Shown here piece after piece: positions 21,666 through 32,089 of a DNA stretch of 64,000 nt; the first letter of the stretch is position 1; the number at the start of each line of letters is the position of its first letter. The translations under genes and the position numbers were made by a program. Source of the stretch: Collybia mongolica (Eukaryota > Basidiomycota > Agaricomycetes > Agaricales > Clitocybaceae); assembly GCA_013420905.1 (NCBI GenBank), contig JAAXNY010000005.1, positions 1,178,001-1,242,000 on the forward strand, written 5' to 3'. The notes under the pieces are model-generated. The model saw nothing but the letters and a program-made list of their open reading frames with translations. It had not been told where the DNA came from and made no database searches.

Positions 21666-22953
21666 TCAAGACAATTTTAAAGCAATCTGAGCCTTAATTT
21701 GCCTGACACTGCATACACTTGTATGACCAGAGGAAGTCTTTGAATTCACAAACTCCCTTAATGCTGCAACAATAATTGCATGGCTGGGTTGTCTAACAAT
21801 TGTATGGTGAGCTGCAATCATTGTCAATTCATGCCCACTTACCTTGTGAGTTGTTGGTAAATGGTGCAACTTCAAGTAATGCTGGTATACTTGGTCTGGT
21901 CCTGATGTTCCTTTACCCTGTTTTGCCAATATCTCCACCACCTCGGGCTGCTCCCTGCTGGCTTTCTGTTTCAACTGGCCACCTGCCTTGTCTGCATTCA
22001 TCACCATTGACTTTTGAGAAATGAGCACAACCTCCACCTAGAGCCATGGGGTCTTTGATATTGCCAATGACATTGAAAGAGCCCTGGGCCACGCTGACAG
22101 GGGAACCTGCTCTTGGGTGGACTCACTTTTGATGCTACCAATCACCTTTGTCTTCACAATTGCCAGCACCTCCTCATCATCTGAGTCACCACCAATACCA
22201 GCATCCCCACCAGCAACCTTTGCCATGCTTTTGGCCCAACGTTTCAAACGGCCTGTAGACTCCATCAGCAGACCAGTGGCCAATTTGGCTTCAACTTCCT
22301 GGAGTCTCTCCTTGATCAAAGTGGTGTTAAAGGTGGAAGCCTAGAGCTGGAGTCCTAAGTAAGAAACTGTATATTCACTAATATAAGTGAGTACTAACCT
22401 GGAGTCCTGAGTAAGAAACTGGGGACTCCAGAATGAGCTACTCTACACCTATATACCTGTAGGAACAATAGTAGAGTACAATAAACAATGGAACAATAGA
22501 ACAATGGAACAATAGAACAATAGAACAATAGAACAATAGAACAATGAAAGAAGCAAAACAATACCAAGCTAAGCTATATATACAGGTCAATTCTAACAAG
22601 CAGGTCCCAAGCTGAGTAGATGATTGTACTTGTGGTACTTGAGCTCCCGCCACGCCCCATTGATGTGCCTATAGATAAACATGTCTAGCAACAACATCAT
22701 ATACCACATACTGGCAGTAATGATGTCAGTTGGTGCACTGGCTAGATCAATATACAGGTCCTGCCATTTGTCTTTACCCCATGTCATTTCAAACAATTTA
22801 TTGATCAACTTACCCATGTCACCATTGCACATCCCACAATCTCAAATGCATCCTCTGGTGTCATGTTTGCTCCTGGCCTGATCTGATCCTGGAGTGATTT
22901 GAGGAAATCAAGGACATGGCTAGCTTTAACAACAGAGGGGAGGTTGGCCATGG
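21666..22953 (-). pseudogene. Antisense gene remnant in the LTR element, unknown
   Basis: A start at 22953 (MANLPSVVKASHVLDFLK) opens an exon that ends at a GTAAGT donor near 22818; an overlapping frame from 22832 continues for 79 codons. Two more open pieces (22319-22038 and 22037-21666) follow beyond an octamer repeat array; they include a coiled, Lys-rich segment and an acidic DSDDEEV stretch. The pieces lie on one strand and read like exons of a single gene that was captured by, or lies next to, the gypsy LTR. I recognise no family. The function is unknown and integrity is doubtful. Confidence 0.4.
22475..22553. repeat. (AACAATAG)n-type octamer array
   Basis: Eight or nine copies of AACAATAG or AACAATGG occur in a row, between exon-like pieces of the antisense gene. 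Confidence 0.85.
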
Positions 22954-23261
22954 TAGATGCTTAATCAGAATGATGGGGGAATCTCCTGCAATCTGCTGAT
23001 AAGTAATTGGATATGTTCAAACTCTGCCAGTATTGTGCTACAACATTGACTTGACAATTTCATGCTGCTATGTCCCAATGTTTTGCTGCCTTGCCAGCAT
23101 TGTTTCAACATACATTGAGCCCTTTCCCTAGCACAATCCTTGGTCTTCATCACTTCTCTTTGACTCACCTGTACATCAATCTACCCAGATGTATTACATT
23201 TGACAAGACAATGTGCACTTTGACTTTGAATGTTTTGACTGGGGACAGTCAAAATCAAGTC

Positions 23262-23270
23262 CAGGGGAGA
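23262..23270 (+). promoter_or_regulatory. Polypurine tract before the 3' LTR
   Basis: CAGGGGAGA directly precedes the TGTCATGC start of the right LTR, the normal plus-strand primer position. Confidence 0.65.
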
Positions 23271-23877
23271 TGTCATGCTTGCACTTGCACTATGCACATA
23301 CACCAATATCTTTGGCAACAATATTGTCTCCTCTTCTTCAACCTTGACTCCAACTTTGACTTCAATATCATCCCAGCAAGTCTGCAACTTGTCTATACAC
23401 TCATCACAACTTCATACCCCTCCAATCACATCCCATTCCTCTCTCTCTGTTCCTTTCATCTTGCCTCTCTATAACTGGATTGCATGACTGGCATGTTTTG
23501 ACAACTAATCATGCCCAACACATGTTGGTTTGACTCCATTTTGGATTACAAACCTGACTCCACCCAATCAGGCTGGTTGACTTCAATTTAAAGTATTGAT
23601 GACCCTTGTAGATTTAGCACAATGCCATCATCTGGTACCCCTTTTAGATATACCCCTATTTCACCTCACTTTTGTGATACAGACTCTGTCATAAAATTTA
23701 CCAGCTTAGGTACAGTTTTTGATGTATAAAAAGCCTCTGTTATGTAGGTCTAGGACAGCAATTCACATCCACTCCTTTCTTGCACTCTTTGACCTCAACT
23801 TGTCCTCTCAACCTCGGTTTAAGTCTATTGACTTTGATTTGCATTTATGATCCCTTGATTTGAGTCTATTGAAGTAC

Positions 23878-25200
23878 AAGGTCTTTACACTAAGCCACAT
23901 AACCCGTGCGGACACATGGACTTATTTGGCAGGACACTCAGCCAGATGACAATCTGCATCCATGCCAAGTCTGCATCAATCCACGTAATTTCACATGGAC
24001 ACATGGACAAGCACAGACAGATGACATGTAGAGTCCGCGCAGCCAACCATGACTAATAATATTAGTAATCAGATTATTAATATAATTCTTATATACTATT
24101 TATTATTAAGAACATAACATAATGGCATTGAAAAACTTGCATTCAACTGGATTCAAACACACACAGGGATGAGCATTATGTAATATTTTTCATGTTCATA
24201 ACCATTGGGAAAGACAGGCATTGGTAGTTAGAAGGTAAGCTGGCCTGAAGTCACATCTTTGAATCACGTGATTATGAAGCACATGCCATGGTCACATTAC
24301 CATTGCCACGTCTTTGTTGGTTCTCTTCAACTACAATGACACTCACCAAACCGGCAACACCAACACCAATGCAACCACAACACCAACATCAACACGCCCA
24401 ACACACCCAACACATCCAACACACCCAACGCCAACAAATGCCAAAAAACACCAAACAATGTGGGGTGAGGGGTGGAAATGGACCCAGAATGAGAGGGCAA
24501 CGAGGAAAGGGCGCCCCAAGGCACAGAGTGAGGTGAGTCCCACCTTGCCACTCACCTACATGCTCACCACACAGCGCATCCCCCCCACTTCAGGAACCCG
24601 AGACAAGAAGGATATGGCCACCAACAAAGGCGGCAACAGCAACAACAACAACAACAACAACAAAGACAGCAGCAGCAACAGTGCCAACAAGACCTGCAGC
24701 AACAACAGCAGCAGCAGCAGCAGCAGTGGCACCAACAATGGCATGACAACGATGACAACTACAACAAAGATGATCACCACCACCATGAGGACAACAACAA
24801 CAACAAGAACAGGGACAACAACAAGAACAGGGACAACAACAAGAACAGGGACAACAACAAGGACAGGGACAACAACAAGAACAGGGACAACAACAAGGGA
24901 AGCGGCCAGTGCCACTGCTGCTGAAACCCAGGCTGCTGACAATGCCGCAGGGCTGACGAGGACAATGGGGGGGGAGGGGGCAGGGGCATATTAAATTATA
25001 TTTTATAATCCATGTATTATATTTAATAGCAATATATATTATTATCATATCAATGTATGTAGAATGTTAGTAAGTAAACCCATATATGTAAGTAATTAAT
25101 CTATAATTGAAGAAAGTAACTGAGTCCGTGCAGAGTCCATGCAGAATCCGTGCTGTCCATATGGAGTCTGCAAGGACATGTGGGGGACTGTAAAGTACAG
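23878..25200. mobile_element. KDZ-derived MITE with 8-bp duplication
   Basis: TGAAGTAC flanks both sides (23870-23877 and 25201-25208); the intact LTR at about 14290 shows the site before insertion. The 1323-bp element shares both ends with the 5.7-kb KDZ element: AGGTCTTTACACTAAGCCAC on the left, GTGGGGGACTGTAAAGTACAG on the right, less the first G. It also shares the subterminal region, the tRNA-like segment and the first exon area of ORF1 (the RGKGAP word at about 24515). Everything from ORF1 exon 2 to the CxC genes is replaced by simple repeats. It is thus an internal-deletion derivative that could have been moved by the autonomous element. Confidence 0.88.
24790..24897 (+). repeat. 18-bp minisatellite inside the KDZ derivative
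   Basis: Six near-identical units of AACAACAAGAACAGGGAC occur in tandem, preceded by CAG and AAC microsatellites (about 24630-24730). The open frames over it on several strands are repeat artefacts, not genes. Confidence 0.9.
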
Positions 25201-25462
25201 TGAAGTACTTGGTACTTGGTACTTTAGGCTGTTAATATCATGAATTGCTGTTTGGCAAACCATATAACATGTTGATTCTACCACCCGCCTGGTGGCCTGT
25301 TGTTTCAATCACATTGGTATTTGTCCGCTTTGTTATCAAGTTGTCGACCTCCTCAACTAGAGTCTGGCAACGTCTTCAGCCATCCAATTGAAAGCCTCTC
25401 AATTTCTATCAGAGATAGTCAAAAATGTTTAAATGCATTATCAACCATACTTGTCACTGTCA

Positions 25463-28350
25463 TTGGATGACAATAATATAGACCCATCACCTAAACAGAA
25501 GTGGAAGACACTTGGAAATGCAAAGGCTGGACCCAGCAAACCACAAACAAAAGCTGAGGTGAAGGTGAAGACTGAGAAAAGGGAACATACAAGCAAGGGG
25601 CATGTATTGGGATCCAAGAACTACAGTGAGGAAGAGATGGCAACTATGGCTAATTGATAGCAGCCTTCCAATTGGTGGGATGGGATGGGATAGTGTCATG
25701 AAAACATATAATAAGTGGGCAAATGAGAGGGGTCACCATGAATGAGACTGGAAACCATTGAAAGGGAAATTTGATACTGTGAGTTGTGTTTCATGTGATA
25801 CTTCTTATGTGGATTGGTTGACTAATAATATTGAAGCTTGTCAAGGCTGCAAAAGACAAGCCAACTGGGGACCCTAATTGGAGTGATCTTCTCAAGGCAG
25901 CATGTGAGGTAGAGGATGCCATTGCTGAAAAGTCTGGCACCATGGTTCTGGGTGTTGACAACTGGGAATCAGATGAGGGGTCAGATGATGAACAATCTGT
26001 GATCAAAATACCCAGCTCAGAAGACAATGAGAACTGAAGGCAGGAGAAGAAAGGAGGAAAGCAAAAGAAGGAGGTGCAAGTGGAGATGGTGATGACAAAG
26101 GCTTTTTGATGGGCTGAGCCACTTATGTTCAGAGACCATGTAGTGCTGCTGCCACACAAGCATTGGATTGTATTACATCAGTATTTGATCCTGCAGCTAT
26201 GTGTAAACATGATGGAAGCCAGATGGCCCAGCACATGCAGTTAAGCGACGCTTCTTGATCTTTTACCACCACCATCCAACCATGGGAATTCGTCCCTCCT
26301 GCACTAGGTCGTCCCTAAACTACCTAACACCTCATCCCTAATCAACATCACCTTTCATCAGACCACTCTTTCGGCCTGGGCCACCATCCTTTTATACCAT
26401 ATCCAAATTTTTAACTTATCAGAGCTGATCCTGACTATCTGCAGGGTCATCTCATCTTGCCTGTACTGGGGGCTTCACTAATCTGTTCACATCCACCTCA
26501 TCAACTATCAGGCCACATGAGGACACCACAACTCTAGCACTCTGCTTCACACAGATCCTTAGGGAGCATCACTGCCAACATTCTCGATGATTTATTCGTA
26601 CTCGCTTAACCACTACACCCAAACACAAAAGAGGAAGGGGTCTGGCCCCCGATCAGCTACTGTCCCTGCACAGAGCACACCTCTTGGGGAGAATGCCAGT
26701 TTATCAACCAATGGTGGGATTTGGCGGCCTCAGTTTGGAGGGGAGTCATCACTTTGGGAGAGTGGTGTGGAACAGGGGGGAAAGTAATAGGGGGATTCAG
26801 GAGAGGGGGAGCAGGTTTGAGGTACGGGTCGTTCATTTAGTTTGGACATTTATCTTCGACACTGGGGGGGAGTAATGGGTTTCCAGGGCGCCCTGAAAAT
26901 ACCAGGGGGGGAGTGGAACGGGGTATCAACGTGAAGGGAGGGGACCATGCCCCAACAAGCGAAGGCAAACCTTTAAGGTGTTGGGAGGTTCAGACATGGT
27001 ACAGTACAATACCGTTGGACTGCAGGTATCCTCAGTCTAGACCCATAATACAACCTGGAGAGCAACTTAGTGTACAGCTCCACCCTGATGGCTCATTACA
27101 GATTACTTAGTGGTAATAGGTTTTTATGCCTACATGTAGCTGGGTCAAACCCACATGCGCTTAACATTATTATATGAAACAAAAAAAAAAAAAAAAAAAA
27201 CATGCAGTTAAGCCATTTTGCAGCTTTCCAACAGGAGATCTGTGAGCTTTGTTCTTGCAATGACTTGTTGAATGATTGACTTAATGCAGAAACTTGGCAT
27301 GCTGACAGAGCAGAGCAGCAGCTCAAGCTTCAAGCAACTATTTGAGGACAGTGAGGACAGTGAGGATACCAATGCCAGATACAATACCACTTGCCAAGCT
27401 CAGACAGGGATGTTTCTCAAACCCCCCCTCAGTCTTATTGCTGCCATCAAATGTGTCACTCATGCCCTAGCCCATACCCACCGGAGGAGAACACAAGGCA
27501 GTATTGAGGTGGCTATCATGACAGAAGACACAGGTTGAGAATGCCAACATGGCTACATCAACTCCAGCTAGACACATTAGGTCTACAAATGTAAATCATG
27601 CATCAGTAAGATGACAAATTTCTTGTTCACTTTTCGGCACTTTCCGGCACTTTTCAGCTTGACGACAAGTCTGCAAGTTTCCTCTGAAAGTTTTTCCTAT
27701 GTGTGGCATCACAATACAGCTCCAATACCCAAACTAGGTTTGTAGTTAGTCTTCAGGAATGTATTGAGTATGAAGTTCACCTGTAAGTTGATCCTACATA
27801 TCAAAAGTTGGCCCATAGTTCCGAATTATGTTGTCACCATCTGTGATGGCGACGGCAATGGTATGTAAACACAGTGCATGTTCTGTGCTCGGAAACATGT
27901 AGGTGAAGGCTGTGGTGATATCCTGAGACCAGTCAACATGTTGTTAAGCACACTACTGGAGAAGCAATAAATTTCAAACAAATTTGCATTGAGAACTTGT
28001 TGAAATTCAGACATAGCTTTTCAGCCGTTTGTTTGCACACTTTTCGGACTTGTACAAGCACAAAAAGAAATTTCTATAAACACTGATGTGAACCATCAAC
28101 CAGCCAGTCAATATTTATTGCTCATCAGCCAATTTCAACTACATCTTCCCATCACCCTGTGGTTCAACCACCAACACCACCTGCCATGCAATCTACTTCT
28201 GCTCCTAATGCATCAACATCAATCTACATCCACCCTCCTACCACAATTTCCTCTACTTACCATGGCACCACTTTCTCTGGTGTAATTATCACACCCCACA
28301 AAACCCATGATGGCAAGATCAGCATTAATGTTACACCTACCCATCAATGA
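25463..28350 (+). pseudogene. SANT/DUF6818 gene of the shell, 3' part
   Basis: The continuation of the gene begun at 13105. A Lys-rich linker (VKTEKREHTSKGH) leads into a SANT/Myb-like domain: SKNYSEEEM (about 25617), YNKWANERG (about 25708), then across an intron (about 25780-25837) KAAKDKPTGDPNWSDLLKA. This is the layout of DUF6818-type DNA-binding proteins carried by fungal Harbinger elements. Frameshifts near 25655 and 25690 and a TGA near 25743 break it. A coiled-coil part (26170-27330) is split by the retroposon at 26246-27199, and the C-terminus (THDGKISINVTPTHQ) ends at the TGA 28348-28350. It faces the transposase gene tail to tail with about 150 bp between the stops. The role in the intact element is presumably binding transposon ends and partnering with the transposase. 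Confidence 0.65.
26246..27199 (+). mobile_element. Non-LTR retroposon with poly(A) tail and 13-bp duplication
   Basis: The sequence ACATGCAGTTAAG stands on both sides (26233-26245 and 27200-27212). The insert ends in 20 A residues (27180-27199), the mark of target-primed reverse transcription. Joining the flanks restores the interrupted coiled-coil frame of the SANT gene. The 954-bp body has no long reading frame (the longest is about 66 codons from 26587), so it is either a 5'-truncated LINE tail or a SINE-like element. No pol III boxes were found at its 5' end. Confidence 0.85.
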
Positions 28351-28502
28351 TCTATTGCCAATTTGATACCCTTATATACCCTTTCACCTGTTTATATGAT
28401 TTATTGTGCATTTGAAGCCTTTGTTTATATTGTTCTTGCATAGATACCCCATAATTACAAACCAGCAATAGTATATGTTGATTTGTTGTAATCTGTGTAG
28501 AT

Positions 28503-29868
28503 CTATTCCTCAACCACCAGATGGAACCAAGAAACCTGGTCTCAACAACAAATCTCCCTAAAGACCATTCCACCCAACTCATCCCACAGCTGCTCATCTT
28601 CAGCTGCCTTTCAGATGGGCATGTATACATTTTGAATCTGGTTAATTCCTACACATTGAGCATGCACATTACTTAACCATGTGCCCAACTCCAATATCTC
28701 ATGGTGATCCTCCTCTGAGTTGATGTCAAGAGGTACACACAATCTTCCAAATGACCCCTGGAGCATTTGCATTCCCCATTCAGCTGTTTGTCAATATGAG
28801 GGTAGCTACCAGTTAATTTGCATAACCCTGTGTTGCTCAACAGGATCTGCAGGCATGAGCTCACCACCTTTGAGAGGAGCTCAAATTTTCCTGGCAATTG
28901 AAGCCATTCCTCTTGGAAATGCAGTGCCAGCAACAAGGAAATACCCCTTGGGAACTTCATTCTTCAACATGTCATAGATTGGACATGCAACATGTGCATC
29001 ATGCCAGCTTCCTGGTGCATTGAGTACTACTGCAGTAATAACACCTTTACAATGTTAATAGTGAAATAAGCCAAAATGTGGATGTCACCAACCTTGTGGT
29101 GAGAAAACAAAGATATTACTTATGCAATGTGAACTTATCCAACCATTGTATGTGGTATTTTCTACTTCCACATCATCAGCTTCCTGTGTTGCCAATGATA
29201 GACCATCAATCCCTCCAATGGCACCCTTAAGAAGTGGGTGCTTATTGCAGATCAACTCTGTCTCAAAATCAAACTCCTCCTTTGTCTGGGGCATACCCAG
29301 ACAACCCTCTTCCATCACCCTCACAGTCTTTCCAGGAATTTTTTTTGGCAAGACAGAGATATTGAGAGCATGTTGAGGGTGTGAGTGCAAGTACCTGTTG
29401 GAGAGTGACTTCCAACATAGCCGAACCAAGGTAATGCAATACAAGCCCCAATGCTCCTGCTGCATCAAGGGATCAGCTCCCAAGTCAGGCCTCACCAGTG
29501 GCAGAAACATCACCTCTTGGAATTGGTGTCCTTTCCCACAACTCAGCAAACCCCTCTGGTCCCTCAAGCATCAAATGGAATGTTGCAACATCAAAGCCCA
29601 TTGTTGTTATAAAGGCACAGTCATCTTGCCTTTCCCAAATGGCCTGCCATGGTGTCCCTATGCATGGGTTTGGTAGGAGGTCCTAATGATAGAGATATAA
29701 CTGATGTGGATTGCACTGGTGAGTCTGAGCAAGGTGGGCTTCTTGGATGCCAAGAAAAAGCATGCTTGCAAGTGCTGCTTGAAGAAAGATTTCTTCATCA
29801 TCATCTTCTTTGTTGTGAGGACTGGTGGATAGCATGAATGATGACATTGTATGTATTTTGGTTCTCAA
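28503..29868 (-). pseudogene. DDE_4 (Harbinger) transposase, decayed
   Basis: The minus-strand frame can be followed through stops and shifts. It has an acidic N-terminus with a DDDEEIFLQAALAS helix, a helical DNA-binding region (LVLHYLGSAMLEVTLQQ, about 29445-29395), then the catalytic core: GGIDGLSLATQEADD with the first Asp (about 29210), NAPGSWHDAHVA (about 29010), AGTAFPRG (about 28925), AEWGMQMLQGSFGRL with the Glu (about 28780), and an ILELGTWLSN C-terminal helix. In this family the third block normally reads DTAFP, so the second catalytic Asp appears replaced by Gly. In-frame stops and a frameshift between 29270 and 29085 confirm that it is dead. The start at 29868 or 29844 is a best guess because it lies in the fold-back repeat. 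Confidence 0.8.
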
Positions 29869-30241
29869 TCCTCAGTTTACCCATTTTTTGGCTGTAACTT
29901 GGCAAATTTGTACAGTTGTTGTGCACAAGTCTCTGGTAATGAGGCTTACAGTCTACAGAAATCTACACCATAGAATTTCAAATAGTTTTGAGCTCCAGCT
30001 GATGGAATCTACAGGCCATAGATTCCATCAGCCAGAGATCAAAACTTTCTGAAAGTGTATGACATAGATTTCTGTAGACTGTAAGCCTTGTTACTGTAAA
30101 TTTGTGCATAATAATCCTACAGAATTGCCAAGCCACAGCCAAAAAATGGGTGAACTGAGATTTGAAAACCAAGAATAATACAATGTCATTAATAATGCTA
30201 TCTGCTGGTCCCCACAATGAAGATGATGATGATGATGAATT
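29791..30241. repeat. Fold-back palindrome with arms of about 220 bp
   Basis: The left arm (29791-30010) and right arm (30020-30241) are inverted copies centred near 30015, where CTGATGGAATCT faces AGATTCCATCAG across a very short loop. Shared words include CCCATTTTTTGGCTGT and GCTTACAGTCTACAGAAATC. The arms differ at perhaps a fifth of positions, so the event is old. It covers the transposase start region, which suggests a local inverted duplication of that end. Confidence 0.85.
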
Positions 30242-30284
30242 CTTTCTTAAAATGAAGATGGAAAGGGGAGACACAACCAGAAAT

Positions 30285-31317
30285 ATACTTGAAGTTATAA
30301 CTGGCTTGGCATTTCAGTGTGTTCTCCAAGTTAGGATGTACTGAGCACTGGACTACTTAATTTGGCCATGGCAATCATGCTTGGCAGTGTATTTACAGCT
30401 TGGTGCACACTACAGAGGGGTCAGGGGGCCTCTGCAGAACACTTACCTCACCTTGACAATGACAAAATATGAAGAGGTTCATTTTCATCAACAGCAATCA
30501 AAGTCATCCTAATTTGGACACAGCATCTCAGCTGAAGGAAATTTAGAAATCTATGGCACTGTAGATTGTTAGGGTTCAGGAAGAAACTCTGAGGTTAGTA
30601 ACTAACAGGTTACTAACGTGGCAGCTTTGGAGGGGGTTATTCAAAGATGTTAATAACATGTTAAAAATTGTTAGAAATGTTATTTAACACTATTAATAAT
30701 TGTTAATAATTGTGAAAAAATCCCTCCCCCCTACCAATCCCAGTTAGGCACTTCCCCTTCATCTTCCTGCACTATATCTGGCCCTGTTACTTCCTTCTGA
30801 GTGATATTAACCTCTCCTGAACTCTCTGAGAACATATTAACAAACATTGGATATGTAAGATCAGTCAAGTAAAGTTTTTAGAGCTTGTAAGACTATGCAT
30901 GAGGCAGAAAGCCATGATGATGGTGATGTTAGGTCATAGTATTAGAGCAATATGAGAAAAATTGTGATTTCCATAATTTTCCAATAATCTTTCAGAGGCT
31001 AGGTGAAAAATCTGGATCAAATCACCCAAAGTTGCCCAAAACTGTCCAGATAAACTGAACAAAAAGTGGGATTATGCTATTACCATGCAGTCCCGAGGTA
31101 GCAGTGTGTGGGGGGATGGTTAGTGATTAATCATCAATAGGAATTAATAGATTCAAATGATCTGTGAGACTGCTTTTTAATTTGGTTATTAACAATATTT
31201 AACATACCCTTTTGAGCGAGTTAGTAACTAACAAGTTAGAAACTATGATGTTAATAAATAAGGGGTTTCTTCCGGAACCTTATAGATTGTCCGTAGGTAG
31301 ACCTTATGGGAAGTCAC
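30285..31317 (-). repeat. Right inverted end of the Harbinger-like shell
   Basis: Without the hAT insertion it is the reverse complement of 6949-7076 joined to 12814-13020. It ends GGAAGTCAC at 31309-31317. It includes the uninterrupted version of the KDZ target site (about 30470). Confidence 0.75.
30570..31282. mobile_element. hAT-like MITE with 8-bp duplication
   Basis: TAGATTGT flanks both sides (30562-30569 and 31283-31290); the other copy of the host repeat (about 6972-6982, inverted) is uninterrupted there. The ends are inverted: TAGGGTTCAGGAAGAAAC at the left and GTTTCTTCCGGAACCTTA at the right, followed inward by GTTAGTAACTAAC in both orientations. An 8-bp duplication and TAGGG-type ends are typical of hAT elements. 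The 713-bp body is AT-rich with no open frame, so it is non-autonomous. Confidence 0.87.
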
Positions 31318-32089
31318 TATGTGAGCGTGTCGATGACGCACTGTACAAGTCGCACGTGGGTGGTACCTTCAATACATCGAAGAACGCTGATACCATCAGT
31401 CTTGGAACCTGCGCTCGCCTGGGGATCATTCACTGTTCAGGATGGCTGTTCCTCCAGAAACTTGCGTAAGACTGAGCACGCCGATGCCTGTGGGAAATTC
31501 ACCTTTGCCAGCCGTAGGAAATGTGTGCATCTTTAAGGATTCATGTTTTACTCCCTCACGAAAACACCCCAGCAGTTTTCAGTCTCTTCACCCATGTATT
31601 TAATCAGCTTCGCGAGCGCGAAGCCAACCGAGATCGGCCTGACGACTGCGACCTACACTCTATCTTACCCTTTACTTCTTGCTCATGCACTGCAGTTATC
31701 AGGGACTTCAGGTATGCCGACAGGGGTTGCAGGTCCGTGTGCTCTGGTTATACCAGGTGATCCTCGGCGCATACGGAACTTGGTTACAAATGATTCGTCC
31801 TCGCCACGGAAACCCAGTGCAGCCACCCCCTCTGAACCTCGTAAGGACTCATGAAAGTGCGCGAGTGGACGAACGAGTTCATGGATTTGATGCTGAAATT
31901 CAGTCGTGGAAGGGCCAAAGGTGAATATAGGATGAGCGCGTACCACAACCGGTCGACGATGAGTGATTGAATTTTGACGCTATTTCGTTCTTACTGCACG
32001 CTATGCTTGAAAAATATGCTGAAAACACGTCGTAACCGTTGGATCGCAGCTGTCTGACCAGTTTCGAATTACTCCTACGACATATGGCA
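31318..32089. other. Gene-like composition, no family recognised
   Basis: Base composition rises abruptly to that of the genic half. Open stretches exist on both strands (31543-31854 plus, 31946-31683 minus), but neither shows a domain I know or a clean splice structure. It may be the truncated remains of a host gene cut by the transposon end at 31317. Confidence 0.3.

Larger units (their letters stand above)
13686..25462 (+). mobile_element. LTR retroelement lacking reverse transcriptase and integrase
   Basis: Direct repeats of 854 and about 861 bp (the latter after removing a KDZ insertion) bound the element. The left one is followed by a primer-binding site and the right one is preceded by a purine tract, which fixes the orientation as plus. 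Only a gag-protease region is present (about 14774-16767). The rest of the body is taken up by AT-rich DNA, a reversed gypsy fragment and an antisense gene remnant. No reverse transcriptase, RNase H or integrase was seen on either strand, so it depends on other elements or is a deletion product. The flanks (CTCAG on the left, TTGGA on the right) do not form a 5-bp duplication, which may mean recombination between two copies. Confidence 0.75.
23271..25462 (+). repeat. 3' long terminal repeat, split by a KDZ derivative
   Basis: It is homologous to 13686-14539 along its whole length, with scattered, mainly transition differences. It is interrupted at 23877/25201. The TATAAAAAGCC promoter word is kept at about 23726. 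Confidence 0.85.
6949..31317. mobile_element. Harbinger-like two-gene transposon, opened by four insertions
   Basis: The outermost shell of the nest. The left end (from GTGACTTCC at 6949, continuing at 12814 to about 13020) and the right end (from 31317 inward to about 30285) are inverted copies over roughly 330 bp once inserted elements are removed. Inside are a forward SANT/DUF6818 gene (13105-28350) and a reverse DDE transposase (29868-28503), converging tail to tail. That is the usual two-protein set of PIF/Harbinger elements: a Myb/SANT-like DNA-binding protein plus a DDE transposase. Subtracting the KDZ, LTR, non-LTR and hAT insertions leaves about 5.16 kb, a normal length for the superfamily. 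Both genes are broken. No short duplication could be recognised outside the ends (TGG on the left, TAT on the right), so the outer limits may be off by a few bases. Confidence 0.75.

Noticed and set aside
24790..24897. Regular 18-bp repeats as a CRISPR-like array
   Set aside because: Units are directly adjacent with no unique spacers, in a eukaryotic transposon.
24314..24994. A 226-codon frame and several minus-strand frames over the KDZ derivative
   Set aside because: They run through AAC, CAG and 18-bp repeats and translate to repetitive Thr/Gly or Val/Leu/Cys runs; repeat artefacts.
27540..28080. A separate MITE suggested by repeated CACTTTTC words near 27630 and 28020
   Set aside because: The words do not extend into inverted or direct repeats, and no duplicated flank was seen.
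31212..31469. An 85-codon frame crossing the shell boundary
   Set aside because: It begins inside the hAT element and runs through both element ends into host DNA; chance.
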